The notes: generated by a model from the sequence alone, not told the origin. Shown: positions 36,000-44,602, numbered from the stretch's first letter. The stretch is DNA of 64,000 nt from an uncultured Oscillospiraceae bacterium (GCA_902492455.1 CABULH010000001.1:62001-126000), one strand, 5' to 3'. Made by a program: numbers and translations.

Positions 36000-36557
36000 T
36001 TACTCGTCATCATTCACATATTGTAGTATATCCGCCAACGGCTTGCGGACCTTCTCCCGCAGTTTTTCATCGGCGGCGTAGCCTACACCGATGACTAAGC
36101 GAATGGGCTTGTCCCCCGGCAGTCCCGCCGCCTCCCGCAGCGCCGTCTGGTCAAACCACCCCATGATGCAGGTGGAAAGACCGAGATCTGTCGCCTGCAG
36201 ACAGATATGGGCGGCGGCTATACCGATATCCACAGGGGCGTATATCTGTTCGCTGGGCACCGCATCCCGAATGCGGGAGATCAGCCGGGCCGGCTCTTCC
36301 ACCACAATGATAAATGCGGGGCACTCGTCTGTGAATTTGTTCATCCGCCGGTCCTGCAGACATTTGGCTACCCGGGAACACCGGGAAGGCCCCTGAACCA
36401 CCACAAAACTCCACGGCTGACTGTTGCAGGCGGATGGAGAGAGCCGCGCCGCTTCCACCAACGCGATAAGTTTTTCCTTTTCCACCGGTTTGGCCGCATA
36501 ATGCCGGCAGCTTTCCCGGATGCCGGCTAAGGTGTAAAAATCCTTCATAAAGCCCAT
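36000..36557 (-). CDS. Nitroreductase-family protein
   Basis: 185 residues, one FMN-binding nitroreductase domain: IRESCRHYAAKPVEKEKL (phosphate-binding RxSxR-like start), ARLSPSACNSQPWSFVVV and GLSTCIMGWFDQTALREAAG. NAD(P)H-dependent reduction of nitro or quinone compounds is the family role; physiological substrate unknown. The ATG at 36557 follows AAAGGCGG; an internal Met (36548) is possible. 16 nt downstream of the NYN gene, same strand. Confidence 0.88.
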   Translation of the reverse strand: MGFMKDFYTLAGIRESCRHYAAKPVEKEKLIALVEAARLSPSACNSQPWSFVVVQGPSRCSRVAKCLQDRRMNKFTDECPAFIIVVEEPARLISRIRDAVPSEQIYAPVDIGIAAAHICLQATDLGLSTCIMGWFDQTALREAAGLPGDKPIRLVIGVGYAADEKLREKVRKPLADILQYVNDDE

Positions 36558-36573
36558 GTCCGCCTTTCTGTGA

Positions 36574-37299
36574 TCAGGAGCGTACCTTCACATAGACCAA
36601 CCGGCTGTTGCCTTCGTTGACGGGAACCGAACGGATATCCAGGATTCCCAGGGATTTGATGAACGGCGTCAGCTTGCGGAAGCCATAGTTGCGTACGTCA
36701 AAATCAGGATACCGTTTATTCAGCCGGCTGCCAATTTCGGAGATGGAAACCCATTCATCCTCATCGGATATTTCATCCATGATGGACAACACCGCGTTTT
36801 TCACCGTTTCCAGGGGAGTCATTTCCTCCGTCCGGCGCTGGGTGGCGGAGACGGTTTCCGCCGGCTGAGCCAGGATTTCCAGGTATTTGAATTTATTGCA
36901 GGCGGAGATAAAGGCAGTGGGGGTCTTTTTCTCCCCCATTCCCAGCACCAGCATGCCCGATTCCCGCAGTCGGGCAGCCAGTCGGGTGAAGTCGCTGTCG
37001 CTGGAGACAATGCAGAAGCCGTCCACATTGCCCGAATAGAGAATGTCCATGGCGTCGATGATCATGGCGGAATCGGTAGCGTTTTTCCCGGTGGTGTAGC
37101 CGTATTGCTGAACAGGAATGATGGAATTGTCCAGCAGTACGTTTTTCCAGGAGCCCAGCACGGGTTTGGTCCAGTCGCCGTAAATCCGCTTATAAGTAGC
37201 GGTCCCGTCGTTGGATACCTCGTCCAAAATGTATTTGATGTATTTATCCGATACATTGTCCGCATCGATCAGCACGGCGATACGGTTGTCCTTGGACAT
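36574..37299 (-). CDS. NYN-domain RNase-like protein with OST-HTH/LOTUS domain
   Basis: 241 residues. The N-terminal NYN (PIN-like) domain has its acidic residues in AVLIDADNVSDKYI, NATDSAMIIDAMDIL and CIVSSDSDFTRLAARLRE. After a linker, residues ~160-240 resemble an OST-HTH/LOTUS domain (ISEIGSRLNKRYPDFDVRNYGFRKL broken by other text; FIKSLGILDIR). Such NYN-LOTUS proteins are thought to act on RNA. ATG 37299 or 37305 after AAAGGGCAGG. Possibly cotranscribed with the nitroreductase. Confidence 0.85.
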   Translation of the reverse strand: MSKDNRIAVLIDADNVSDKYIKYILDEVSNDGTATYKRIYGDWTKPVLGSWKNVLLDNSIIPVQQYGYTTGKNATDSAMIIDAMDILYSGNVDGFCIVSSDSDFTRLAARLRESGMLVLGMGEKKTPTAFISACNKFKYLEILAQPAETVSATQRRTEEMTPLETVKNAVLSIMDEISDEDEWVSISEIGSRLNKRYPDFDVRNYGFRKLTPFIKSLGILDIRSVPVNEGNSRLVYVKVRS

Positions 37300-37339
37300 A
37301 TGCATAACCTGCCCTTTCCTGCGCCGGAGCGCTTATTGG

Positions 37340-37894
37340 TTATCGATAAATATAAGCTGTGGTGAATTTCCATTTCCCGTTTTCCCGGATAGCGAAAAGG
37401 GAGGTGCTACCCGGCGGAATATCCATATATTCATACGATATTTTCACCTGGATTTGGGCGCAGCGATGTTCGGAGCCCATTTTTACGTCCTGAAATTCCA
37501 GATAGAAGGGGGTAGCTGTCAAGGAGGTCCAGACATCATGATCGACGCTGAAAGTGCTGTCAAACAGGGTGGAAAACGCTTCTTCATCGCCCTGACGCAG
37601 CAGTTGATTCCAGCCCTCCACCAGCTTTTCCGGCGATTGATGATATCCCAGAGAGGCGCGGTAGACCGACAGGGATATGCCGATGCCAAGCACTAGAAAC
37701 GCCCCTGCAATCAGAAGCGGAAGCAGCCATTTTCGCCGTCTTCGGGATATCGCCTTTGAGACAGCGGGCAATTGAGCATCCGGAGACGGCGCGTCCCCAT
37801 CCCAGAGAAGCTGCCGGCCGCAGCGGGGACACATCCCTTCACCAGCCAGAGGTGCCCCGCAGTATGAACAGTGATGGGTAGCCTGCGATTCCAT
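37340..37894 (-). CDS. Zinc-ribbon membrane protein (paralogue 1)
   Basis: 184 residues. N-terminal zinc ribbon CSYCGAPL...CPRCGRQL, basic stretch RRRRK, one membrane helix (~54-75, LLPLLIAGAFLVLGIGISLSV), then an extracytoplasmic ~105-residue domain starting YRASLGYHQSPEKLVEG. Shares ribbon-helix-SLGY architecture with the gene directly upstream (37929-38681). The outer domain resembles DUF4878/NTF2-like folds loosely. Function unknown. Confidence 0.7.
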   Translation of the reverse strand: MESQATHHCSYCGAPLAGEGMCPRCGRQLLWDGDAPSPDAQLPAVSKAISRRRRKWLLPLLIAGAFLVLGIGISLSVYRASLGYHQSPEKLVEGWNQLLRQGDEEAFSTLFDSTFSVDHDVWTSLTATPFYLEFQDVKMGSEHRCAQIQVKISYEYMDIPPGSTSLFAIRENGKWKFTTAYIYR

Positions 37895-37928
37895 TCACAA
37901 CCCTCCTTAACGGCGACAGCCGTACTTC

Positions 37929-38681
37929 TTAATCCCAGTAATCGCTGCTTGATGACTGCTGCAGATAGGGCAGCCGGGAGAGAGAGGAGGCGGCGAAATA
38001 CCATTTGCCGTCCGCTTTACGGGCGGTAATCAACTGAATTTGATCATCGTAATCCGGCAGCCGGACGATGATTTCCGCATATTGATCCTTTTGCCCAATA
38101 AAGGAATCAATATACTCTACATGATACTGCCGAAAATAGGAGGACATGGATGAGGAGAGATACAAGCCGGCATCCTGCTCATCCGACGGAATCAGGGTCA
38201 GGAGCAGCTCCTCGTCGCTGCTGCGCAGGGCGGCGTTCAGGCCGTCTACCAGCTTGTCCGGCGAGGCATTATATCCCAGGGAACTACGGTAAACCGCTTG
38301 TATGCCCGCAATCAGCAGCGCCGCAGCGGCCAGAATGATGAAAAATACCAGCAGCCTGCGGACTCGTCTCCGCCGTACAGGAGAAATCGCCGTCTGGCCG
38401 GCAGGCACATCTGCCGGCGGCGGTGCCGGTACGGCTTGGAAAGGCGCGGCGCCGGGAGAAAAAGGAGGAATTTGGGGCGGAGCACTGACGGTATTCGGCA
38501 GGGATTGAATGGCTGGAACCGGCGGTACTGAATCCAGCGGCGAGGACTGGTTCAAAATATCCTCAATCCGGGCCTGCCGGTCACTGGCGGAAAAGACGCC
38601 GCCGCAGCGGGGACAGGGAGCGGCAGGGTGAGTCATATGAGCGCCGCACCGAGGACAGAGATATTCGTTGGTTTCCGGCAT
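37929..38681 (-). CDS. Zinc-ribbon membrane protein (paralogue 2)
   Basis: 250 residues. Zinc ribbon CPRCGAHM...CPRCGGVF at ~8-28, a Pro-rich linker (PPVPAIQSLPNTVSAPPQ), RRRRVRR, one membrane helix (~117-139) and an outer domain starting YRSSLGYNASPDKLVDGL. ATG 38681 follows AAAGGGGATG; the frame stays open upstream to 38861 without support. 34 nt from its paralogue, so one transcript. Probably a membrane sensor or assembly protein; no function recognised. Confidence 0.72.
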   Translation of the reverse strand: MPETNEYLCPRCGAHMTHPAAPCPRCGGVFSASDRQARIEDILNQSSPLDSVPPVPAIQSLPNTVSAPPQIPPFSPGAAPFQAVPAPPPADVPAGQTAISPVRRRRVRRLLVFFIILAAAALLIAGIQAVYRSSLGYNASPDKLVDGLNAALRSSDEELLLTLIPSDEQDAGLYLSSSMSSYFRQYHVEYIDSFIGQKDQYAEIIVRLPDYDDQIQLITARKADGKWYFAASSLSRLPYLQQSSSSDYWD

Positions 38682-38847
38682 AGGGAATACATCCCCTTTC
38701 AAGCGGATTTCTTTAACAGCTCTGCTGTCTAGTGTACAACAGAACACCGTCGGTTGACAAGGGCTGAAAGGCTTTTTCAGGCAAAAAGAAATATTGACGA
38801 AGTTCCTATCTGTCCAGTATTCTTTTAATAGAATAAGAAAGATCAAA

Positions 38848-38889
38848 TGTGACTGCGTCACAGAAAAAGAATTCCCCGGCGGTTATACT
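38848..38889 (+). promoter_or_regulatory. Crp/Fnr-type operator and class II promoter of trxA
   Basis: The 15-bp palindrome TGTGACTGCGTCACA (38848-38862) precedes a -10 TATACT (38884-38889) that has no recognisable -35. With a start near 38896 the palindrome centre is at about -41, the position used by class II Crp/Fnr activation. A Crp/Fnr regulator is encoded just beyond trxA. Confidence 0.65.
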
Positions 38890-38945
38890 AAAAGCGTACC
38901 CTGCGGAAAGCAGGAAAATCCATTAGAAATAAGGAGAGCTGCCAT

Positions 38946-39257
38946 ATGTCGGTGATAAAAGTAACGAAGAGCAATTTTGAGAGTGAAGTGGTTCGTTCGG
39001 AAAAGCCGGTGCTGTTGGATTTCTGGGCTTCCTGGTGCGGTCCGTGCCGGATGGTATCTCCCATTGTGGATGAGGTTGCGGAGGAAACGCCCGCCGTCCG
39101 TGTGGGAAAAATTAATATCGATGAGGAGCCCGAGTTGGCTCAAGCTTTCGGCGTGATGAGCATCCCCACACTGGTGGTGATGAAAAACGGCAAGGTGGTC
39201 CGCCAGTCCAGCGGCTCGAGACCGAAGGAAGCCATTTTGGCGATGCTAAAGGGTTAA
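38946..39257 (+). CDS. trxA: Thioredoxin
   Basis: 103 residues, standard thioredoxin: LLDFWASWCGPCRMVSPIV with the WCGPC redox site, the VGKINIDEEPELAQAFGV strand and the cis-proline IPTLVV. AAGGAGAG lies 6-7 nt before the ATG. Cytoplasmic disulfide reductase. Its last 12 nt overlap the end of the convergent Crp/Fnr gene, and a CoA-disulfide-reductase-like gene is close by, making a small thiol-redox neighbourhood. Confidence 0.95.
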   Translation: MSVIKVTKSNFESEVVRSEKPVLLDFWASWCGPCRMVSPIVDEVAEETPAVRVGKINIDEEPELAQAFGVMSIPTLVVMKNGKVVRQSSGSRPKEAILAMLKG

Positions 39258-39923
39258 GGCGCGCAGCTTTTGTTTGTCGAGGATTCGAATCCCGCCCCGA
39301 GAATGCTCCGCAATCCCCTCGGAAGCGAAGTATTTCAGCATACGGGAAACCACTTCTCTCGCTGATCCCATGTATCTCGCAATCTGCTCCTGGGTCAGCT
39401 TGATGACAGTGTCCCCGTTTTTGGACATTTCATCCCACAGGAAAATGGCCAAGCGCTTGTCTAAACTCATGAAAAGGATCTGCTGCATGACCCACATCAC
39501 ATCGGAAAACCGCCGGACGGCTGTTTCCAGCGCAAAGTTTTTCACGTAGACATTGCGGTCGGCAATTTCCGCAAACACCTTGCCGCCGGCGATATAGCAC
39601 TCACTGTCCGTTTCCGCGTCCACAAAGACATCGAAGGTGATGGCTTCCAATACGCAGGAGGCGGACAGCATGCAGATATCCCCGGGATAGAGACGGTACA
39701 AGGTGATTTCTCGTCCCTCTTCGGACAGCAGATAAGCGCGCAGGCAGCCGGTTTTTACAATGATGGCGCCGGTGCACTCGCTGTTTCCGCCGTGTATATT
39801 CTCTCCCTTGGCGTATGCTGCTTCGGTGGAAAAACGGCAGAAGAGCGCCTTATCGTCAGGGTTTAATTGATCCCAGAAAGGGAAAATTTTCTCATACAAT
39901 TGCTCGCAGCAGTTGTTCAGCAT
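39246..39923 (-). CDS. Crp/Fnr-family transcriptional regulator
   Basis: 225 residues: an N-terminal cyclic-nucleotide-binding-like domain (GAIIVKTGCLRAYLLSEEGREITLY split over strands, CMLSASCVLEAI) and a C-terminal winged helix (LTQEQIARYMGSAREVVSRML). Several Cys (e.g. CMLSASC) could sense redox, but no Fnr-type N-terminal Fe-S motif is present. Convergent with trxA (12-nt overlap) and divergent from the CoA-disulfide-reductase gene with a 44-nt gap, so it likely controls both. Confidence 0.9.
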   Translation of the reverse strand: MLNNCCEQLYEKIFPFWDQLNPDDKALFCRFSTEAAYAKGENIHGGNSECTGAIIVKTGCLRAYLLSEEGREITLYRLYPGDICMLSASCVLEAITFDVFVDAETDSECYIAGGKVFAEIADRNVYVKNFALETAVRRFSDVMWVMQQILFMSLDKRLAIFLWDEMSKNGDTVIKLTQEQIARYMGSAREVVSRMLKYFASEGIAEHSRGGIRILDKQKLRALTL

Positions 39924-39967
39924 AATGAGGATCCTTTCGGATAGAAATCAAGAAAGGCAGTGAAAAA

Positions 39968-41650
39968 ATGAAGACTCTGATTATCGGCGGTGTTGCCGGC
40001 GGCGCTTCCGCTGCCGCAAGGCTGAGAAGATTGGACGAAAAGGCAGAGATTGTGATTCTGGAACGCGGCGGTTATGTCTCTTTTGCCAACTGCGGTCTGC
40101 CGTATTATATCGGCGGTGAGATCACCGATCAGAGCAGCCTCACCCTGCAGACACCCCAAAGCTTCCGTTCCCGTTTCAACGTGGATGTCCGGGTAAACAG
40201 CGAGGCTACTTATATTGATCCCGCTGCAAAAACGGTCACAGTGAGGAATACAATCACAGGGGAAAGCTACCAAGAGAGCTACGACCGGCTGCTTCTCTCT
40301 CCCGGTGCGGAACCCATCCGGCCGCCTATCCCAGGCGCGGATGCAGAAGGCGTTTTTACCCTGCGCAGCATCCCGGATACCATGCAGATCAAAGCTTATA
40401 TGGAGAGCCGCTGTCCCAGATCGGCAGTGGTGGTAGGCGGCGGCTATATCGGCGTGGAAATGGCGGAAAACCTAAAACAAGCCGGGCTGGATGTCACCAT
40501 TATCGAATTGGCCGATCATCTGATTGCGCCGCTGGACTTTGACATGGCTGCGGACGTCCATCGCTATATAAAAAGCAAAGGGGTCCGGCTGGTCCTCGGT
40601 AACGGTGTAAAGTCCATTGCCACTGGCGGCGCCCTTACCGTCACGCTGGATAAGGGGACGTTGTCTGCGGATATGCTGATCCTGTCTGTGGGGGTGCGTC
40701 CGGATACGGCGCTGGCGGCATCCGCCGGTATCCGCGTGAACAAACGGGGAGCCATCATGGTGGATTCGTTTATGCGGACCAATGTGGAGGATATTTATGC
40801 GGTGGGAGACGCAGTGGAGGTGACGGATTTCGTCACCGGCAGCCCGGCGTTTATTCCTTTGGCCGGACCCGCCAATAAACAGGGCCGCATTGCGGCAGAT
40901 AACATCTGCGGCCTGGAGCGCCGATATACCGGTACCCAGGGCTCTGCTGTGCTGAAAATATTCGATATGACCGTCGCTTCAACGGGAATCAACGAAAAAG
41001 CGGTGATGGCCGCGGGAATGGAATATGACAAAACGTATATCTATTCGGGTTCCCATGCTTCCTATTATCCCGGGGCCACCAATATGTCCATCAAAGCGTT
41101 GTGGGATAAAAAGACGCTGCGGCTGCTGGGGGCGCAGATTGTCGGATTTGACGGCGTGGACAAACGGATGGACGTGCTGGCCGCCGCCATCCGTTTCGGG
41201 GCCAAGATAACGGATCTGACACAACTGGAGCTGTGTTATGCACCGCCCTTCGGCAGCGCCAAAGATCCGGTGAATATGCTGGGCTTTGTGGCGGAAAATG
41301 TGATTTCCGGTAAGATCAAACAGTTCTTCTGGGAGGACGTGGCCGCGCTGCCGCGGGATGGCAGCGTCACTCTGCTGGATGTGCGCACGTCAACTGAAGT
41401 CAGCCGCGGTAAAATCGACGGCTTCATGCATATACCCTTGGATAGCCTGCGGGAGCATTTGGATCAAATTCCCCGGGAGAAGCCGGTTTACGTCCACTGC
41501 CACAGCGGGCTGCGCAGCTATATCGCCTGCCGTATTCTGGAAGGAAACGGTTATGATTGTTACAATCTGGCCGGCGGCTGGCGGCTGTATGAATCGGTTA
41601 TCCACGAAAAGACGGTGCCTGAGTATGTCTGTACCGAATGCCGCGATTAA
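39968..41650 (+). CDS. CoA-disulfide reductase / NADH oxidase-like with rhodanese domain
   Basis: 560 residues. FAD site IIGGVAGGASAAARLRR, redox-active Cys in SFANCGLPYYIGG, NAD site VVVGGGYIGVEMAENL and FAD-closing YAVGDAVEVTD. From ~465 a rhodanese domain with active Cys in VYVHCHSGLRSYIACRIL. This matches CoADR-RHD enzymes that reduce CoA disulfides, per- or polysulfides. The extreme C-terminus carries YVCTECRD, an extra CxxC. 44 nt from the Crp/Fnr gene, divergent. AAGAAAGGCAG precedes the ATG. Confidence 0.9.
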   Translation: MKTLIIGGVAGGASAAARLRRLDEKAEIVILERGGYVSFANCGLPYYIGGEITDQSSLTLQTPQSFRSRFNVDVRVNSEATYIDPAAKTVTVRNTITGESYQESYDRLLLSPGAEPIRPPIPGADAEGVFTLRSIPDTMQIKAYMESRCPRSAVVVGGGYIGVEMAENLKQAGLDVTIIELADHLIAPLDFDMAADVHRYIKSKGVRLVLGNGVKSIATGGALTVTLDKGTLSADMLILSVGVRPDTALAASAGIRVNKRGAIMVDSFMRTNVEDIYAVGDAVEVTDFVTGSPAFIPLAGPANKQGRIAADNICGLERRYTGTQGSAVLKIFDMTVASTGINEKAVMAAGMEYDKTYIYSGSHASYYPGATNMSIKALWDKKTLRLLGAQIVGFDGVDKRMDVLAAAIRFGAKITDLTQLELCYAPPFGSAKDPVNMLGFVAENVISGKIKQFFWEDVAALPRDGSVTLLDVRTSTEVSRGKIDGFMHIPLDSLREHLDQIPREKPVYVHCHSGLRSYIACRILEGNGYDCYNLAGGWRLYESVIHEKTVPEYVCTECRD

Positions 41651-41805
41651 TTGAAATTTGAGGTTGGGATATAAAAGAGTATACCCTGCTGGCGATGATA
41701 AGTCAATCTGAGGGGCGCACCAATAGATCGAATAAAACCGGATTTTTGAGGCATTTCCCAATTTTTACGGGATTTCAAAGGATATTCCCCTTCGGTATAC
41801 AGAAA

Positions 41806-41856
41806 AAGGCCGTCGTCCGCATGTCTGGTTTGCGGACGACGGTTTGTCGTTTTTAT
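41806..41856. terminator. Intrinsic terminator
   Basis: CCGTCGTCCGCA (41810-41821) pairs with TGCGGACGACGG (41831-41842), flanked by A-run and T-rich sequence. It can serve the CoADR gene and the convergent DUF3298 gene. Confidence 0.7.
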
Positions 41857-41875
41857 TTCCATTTCGTCAGTGGCC

Positions 41876-42571
41876 TCAGCGGGACGAGGGAGTGCGGCAT
41901 AAATAAACAGGATCTCGAGGCGAAAGGGAATAAGGAAGGAGAAATTCCCGAATACCACTGGCGTAGGGGGCGATATCGTATTGCTGATAATATATCACCA
42001 CACCTTGTGGCGTGCAGTAGAAGCTGTTTTCGTTGAAAGTTTTGACCATGAGCTTTTCATAATCTTCAAAGTAGACCTCCGGCTCTTTTTGAATTTGGGT
42101 GCGTATCTGCAGGAAAATGCGGCGCTTATAAAAGCGGTCGGAGAGAAAGAGAGAGGAGAGGGGAATCTGTTTGGCGCTGTGCAGGTTCCAGGTTTGTGAA
42201 TACCGCAGCGTGCTGCCGTGGGCCCCGCCGGTGAAGGTATAGCGGTCAAAATACAGGCTGAGGATGCAGTCCTGCTGGTATGTTATATGGTATTCCGTCA
42301 GTACCTCGTATACCATAACGGGATAGTTGTTCTGCACGGCAAAGCGATAGCCTTCCACTGCCTGAGGATAGAGCTCCTCCTGCACATATTGCAGGTAGGC
42401 CAAGGCCTGCAGCTTATAGAATCGATTGATTTCCATAACCGAACGGGGATATAAGGCACACCGAAAAATCGGATAGGAGATTTTATAGGTTAGGACGATT
42501 TCGTCCTCATAGCGCAGTTCTCCCTCCAATATCCCTGGAGACGAGCGCAGCCTCTTTTTATTCAAAGCCAT
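41876..42571 (-). CDS. DUF3298-type (RsiV-like outer domain) protein
   Basis: 231 residues. The C-terminal two-thirds match DUF3298: YTFTGGAHGSTLRYSQTWNL is the hallmark, followed by IPLSSLFL and FYCTPQGVVIYYQQYDIAPYASG. In RsiV this fold binds lysozyme outside the cell, but here no signal peptide or membrane helix is evident from ATG 42571. GAGGTG abuts that ATG; upstream in-frame starts to 42685 include a hydrophobic stretch that may be fortuitous. Function unknown. Confidence 0.72.
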   Translation of the reverse strand: MALNKKRLRSSPGILEGELRYEDEIVLTYKISYPIFRCALYPRSVMEINRFYKLQALAYLQYVQEELYPQAVEGYRFAVQNNYPVMVYEVLTEYHITYQQDCILSLYFDRYTFTGGAHGSTLRYSQTWNLHSAKQIPLSSLFLSDRFYKRRIFLQIRTQIQKEPEVYFEDYEKLMVKTFNENSFYCTPQGVVIYYQQYDIAPYASGIREFLLPYSLSPRDPVYLCRTPSSR

Positions 42572-42903
42572 CACCTCGCGCCATCTTATGCGGGGGATGA
42601 GCCATATGTGCGAATGATAAGATAAGTTTCGTAAATGACAGAGAAGCAGGACTATTGGAGCAATAAGAAAACCTGCGATGCACAAATGTGCTCATCACAG
42701 GTATGGCGGAACCGTTTATTCTCTTGTCGAACCCGACACCCGGAAATCGGCTAGCAATCAAATAATCTAAAAACTATAAAAAGATATTTTGGCATTTTAG
42801 ACTGTTGGGGTTGAACTCTCGCAATTCGATAAGATATCACTTAAGAAAGGTATTTCCATATAAGCAACGCTTTTATATGGATTCTCAAATTGGACACAGA
42901 AAA
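42572..42903. other. Gene-free stretch at left edge of accessory region
   Basis: About 330 bases. It contains the first of two diverged repeats (42703-42763) and otherwise AT-rich sequence. No intact gene seen. The element's left boundary may lie here, but no exact attachment repeat was found. Confidence 0.35.
42703..42763. repeat. Diverged repeat, copy A
   Basis: Begins ATGGCGGAAC and continues CTCTTGTCGAACCC...CTAGCAATCAAAT. Aligns by eye at about two-thirds identity with copy B at 43163-43223. On the reverse strand both contain GGTTCGA, as in a tRNA-like T arm. Confidence 0.5.
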
Positions 42904-43125
42904 TCATTTATTATCTTCAGGCTTCTCAAGTAAAACAAATGCAACAAACGTTTCTTTGCGTGCCGGTTTCTGATTGTCATCAATTTCTACCACATCGTGC
43001 GTAATATGGGCAACCTTCCAGCCCCGATCCAATAGTTCATTGATATGGGTAAAATACTTGTTTTCATTTATATTACCCTGCTCAGTATAATCCCGACTAT
43101 TGCTTAAATAAACTAACTTCTGCAT
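42904..43125 (-). CDS. Small hypothetical protein, 73 aa
   Basis: 73 residues (MQKLVYLSNSRDYTEQGN...). Preceded by the strong site AAGGAGGG 7-8 nt before the ATG, which supports real translation. Residues ~27-45 (THINELLDRGWKVAHITHD) recall the short DUF4177-like proteins in which an alpha helix is followed by GW[EK]V; assignment uncertain. It lies between the two diverged repeats at the left end of the accessory region. Confidence 0.65.
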   Translation of the reverse strand: MQKLVYLSNSRDYTEQGNINENKYFTHINELLDRGWKVAHITHDVVEIDDNQKPARKETFVAFVLLEKPEDNK

Positions 43126-43162
43126 CTATTTACCCTCCTTCGATATATTGAGGACTTTTTGC

Positions 43163-43223
43163 ATGGTGGAGCTGACGCATCTCTCATCGAACCCAGCTCC
43201 CGGGGTTCGACCAGCGATTAAAT
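43163..43223. repeat. Diverged repeat, copy B
   Basis: Begins ATGGTGGAGC, then CTCTCATCGAACCC...CCAGCGATTAAAT. Reverse strand reads GGGTTCGA...CAGCTCCACCA, like the 3' end of a tRNA or tmRNA without a complete stem. A second TGGTGGAG occurs at 43224. Confidence 0.5.
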
Positions 43224-43392
43224 TGGTGGAGTCGAAAGAATGGCGGAACAGTCCGCAAACGAGATCCTTAAGCGGCGGCCGCGGACGGAAATGGATGACA
43301 ATACACCCGATTGCCGGGTGGTGCTAATCGGGCGATGGGCCTTGCTGCGTGCGTATGAAACAAAATAAACCGATAACTATAGAATACGTGAC

Positions 43393-43421
43393 TTTACACT
43401 GCGGCTAAATTTAGGTATACT
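43393..43421 (+). promoter_or_regulatory. Promoter of the YhcG-type nuclease
   Basis: TTTACA (43393-43398) and TATACT (43416-43421) with a 17-bp spacer. Start of transcription near 43428 makes the in-frame ATG at 43426 untranslatable and supports GTG 43474. Confidence 0.7.
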
Positions 43422-43473
43422 AACCATGATAGATTTTAGAAAATATCGTTCTGCTAACGCGGAGGTGACATAC

Positions 43474-44523
43474 GTGAATGAATTCATGAAGGACAGCCCG
43501 TTGATTTTAGAAATTAAGGCTTTGATGGAGAATGCGAGAAAGAACATAGCACAGCAGGTCAATACGGAGTTGCTTGGGACTTACTGCCAAATTGGTCGCA
43601 TTATCGTAGAATACGAACAGAAGAATCAAATCCGGGCCGAATATGGAAAACAGACGATTAAGGAGCTTTCAAAAGCCTTGACGGAGGAATTCGGCAAAGG
43701 GTTTTCCCGCTCAAATTTGCAAAATATGCGGTCTTTTTATCTGGCCTATGGAAAATGCCAGTCAGTGATTGGCAAATTGACTTGGACGCATTATTGCGAA
43801 CTGCTTACCATTTCTGATGAGAACAAGCGCAGCTTTTACGAGAAGGAGGCTGTCAATTCAGGCTGGTCAGTCCGGGAATTGAAAAGGCAGATCGGCAGTT
43901 CTTTGTACGAGCGATTGCTGTTATCTGACGGAGATGTCAATAAAGCCAAGGTGCTGACCCTTGCTCAAAAGGGAATTGAAATTGTACAGCCAGTGGATAT
44001 CATTCGCGATCCCTATGTGTTTGAGTTCCTTGGTTTGCCGGAAGATAAGCCTATCCTGGAAAATGATTTAGAAAAGGCTCTAGTGGCTCAAATTGAGAAG
44101 TTCCTATTGGAACTCGGGCGAGGATTTATGTTTGTCGGAACACAGCAGCGGGTTACTTTGAACAACACGCACTATTATGTGGATATGGTGTTCTACAACA
44201 AGATTCTGAGGGCATATGTGCTCATCGAACTGAAAACAACAAAATTGACGCCCGAAGCTGTTGGACAGATCAATATGTATTTAAATTATTATGCTACGGA
44301 AGTAAACGAACAGGATGATAACCCGCCGATAGGAATTATTCTGTGTACGGACAAAGATAGTGTTGCGGCGGAATATGCGCTGGGTGGATTATCAAACAAC
44401 ATCTTTACTTCGCGGTATGTCCTGTACATGCCCAATAAGGAACAATTGATTGCGCAAGTAGAGGCCGTTTTGAATAAGTGGCGCGATGAAAAGCAGGAGG
44501 ATACTGAAAAGTATGAGGTCTAA
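43474..44523 (+). CDS. YhcG/DUF1016-family PDDEXK nuclease
   Basis: 349 residues. N-terminal DUF1016 helical domain (TYCQIGRIIVEYEQKN, GFSRSNLQNMRSFYLAYG, LTWTHYCELL) and C-terminal nuclease: the Asp in HYYVDMVFY, Glu-x-Lys in VLIELKTTKLTP and Gln in VGQINMYLNYY. The family often accompanies restriction or other defence genes; direct function is poorly known. GTG 43474 has GGAGGTG 7 nt upstream. Single gene with its own promoter in the accessory region. Confidence 0.9.
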   Translation: MNEFMKDSPLILEIKALMENARKNIAQQVNTELLGTYCQIGRIIVEYEQKNQIRAEYGKQTIKELSKALTEEFGKGFSRSNLQNMRSFYLAYGKCQSVIGKLTWTHYCELLTISDENKRSFYEKEAVNSGWSVRELKRQIGSSLYERLLLSDGDVNKAKVLTLAQKGIEIVQPVDIIRDPYVFEFLGLPEDKPILENDLEKALVAQIEKFLLELGRGFMFVGTQQRVTLNNTHYYVDMVFYNKILRAYVLIELKTTKLTPEAVGQINMYLNYYATEVNEQDDNPPIGIILCTDKDSVAAEYALGGLSNNIFTSRYVLYMPNKEQLIAQVEAVLNKWRDEKQEDTEKYEV

Positions 44524-44602
44524 GTTGTCCGGTTTCTGTATGGAAAACGGGATTATCTGAAGATGCTTTCTGGCGGACAATTCGAATATTCTGTATTTGC
44601 GG

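Noticed and set aside
41651..41875. Additional gene between CoADR and DUF3298
   Set aside because: Only short frames without ribosome sites; the region holds a terminator.
42703..43223. CRISPR array
   Set aside because: Only two diverged copies 460 bp apart with a gene between them.
43163..43240. tRNA gene
   Set aside because: T-arm-like GGTTCGA and CCACCA occur, but no acceptor, D or anticodon stems can be folded.
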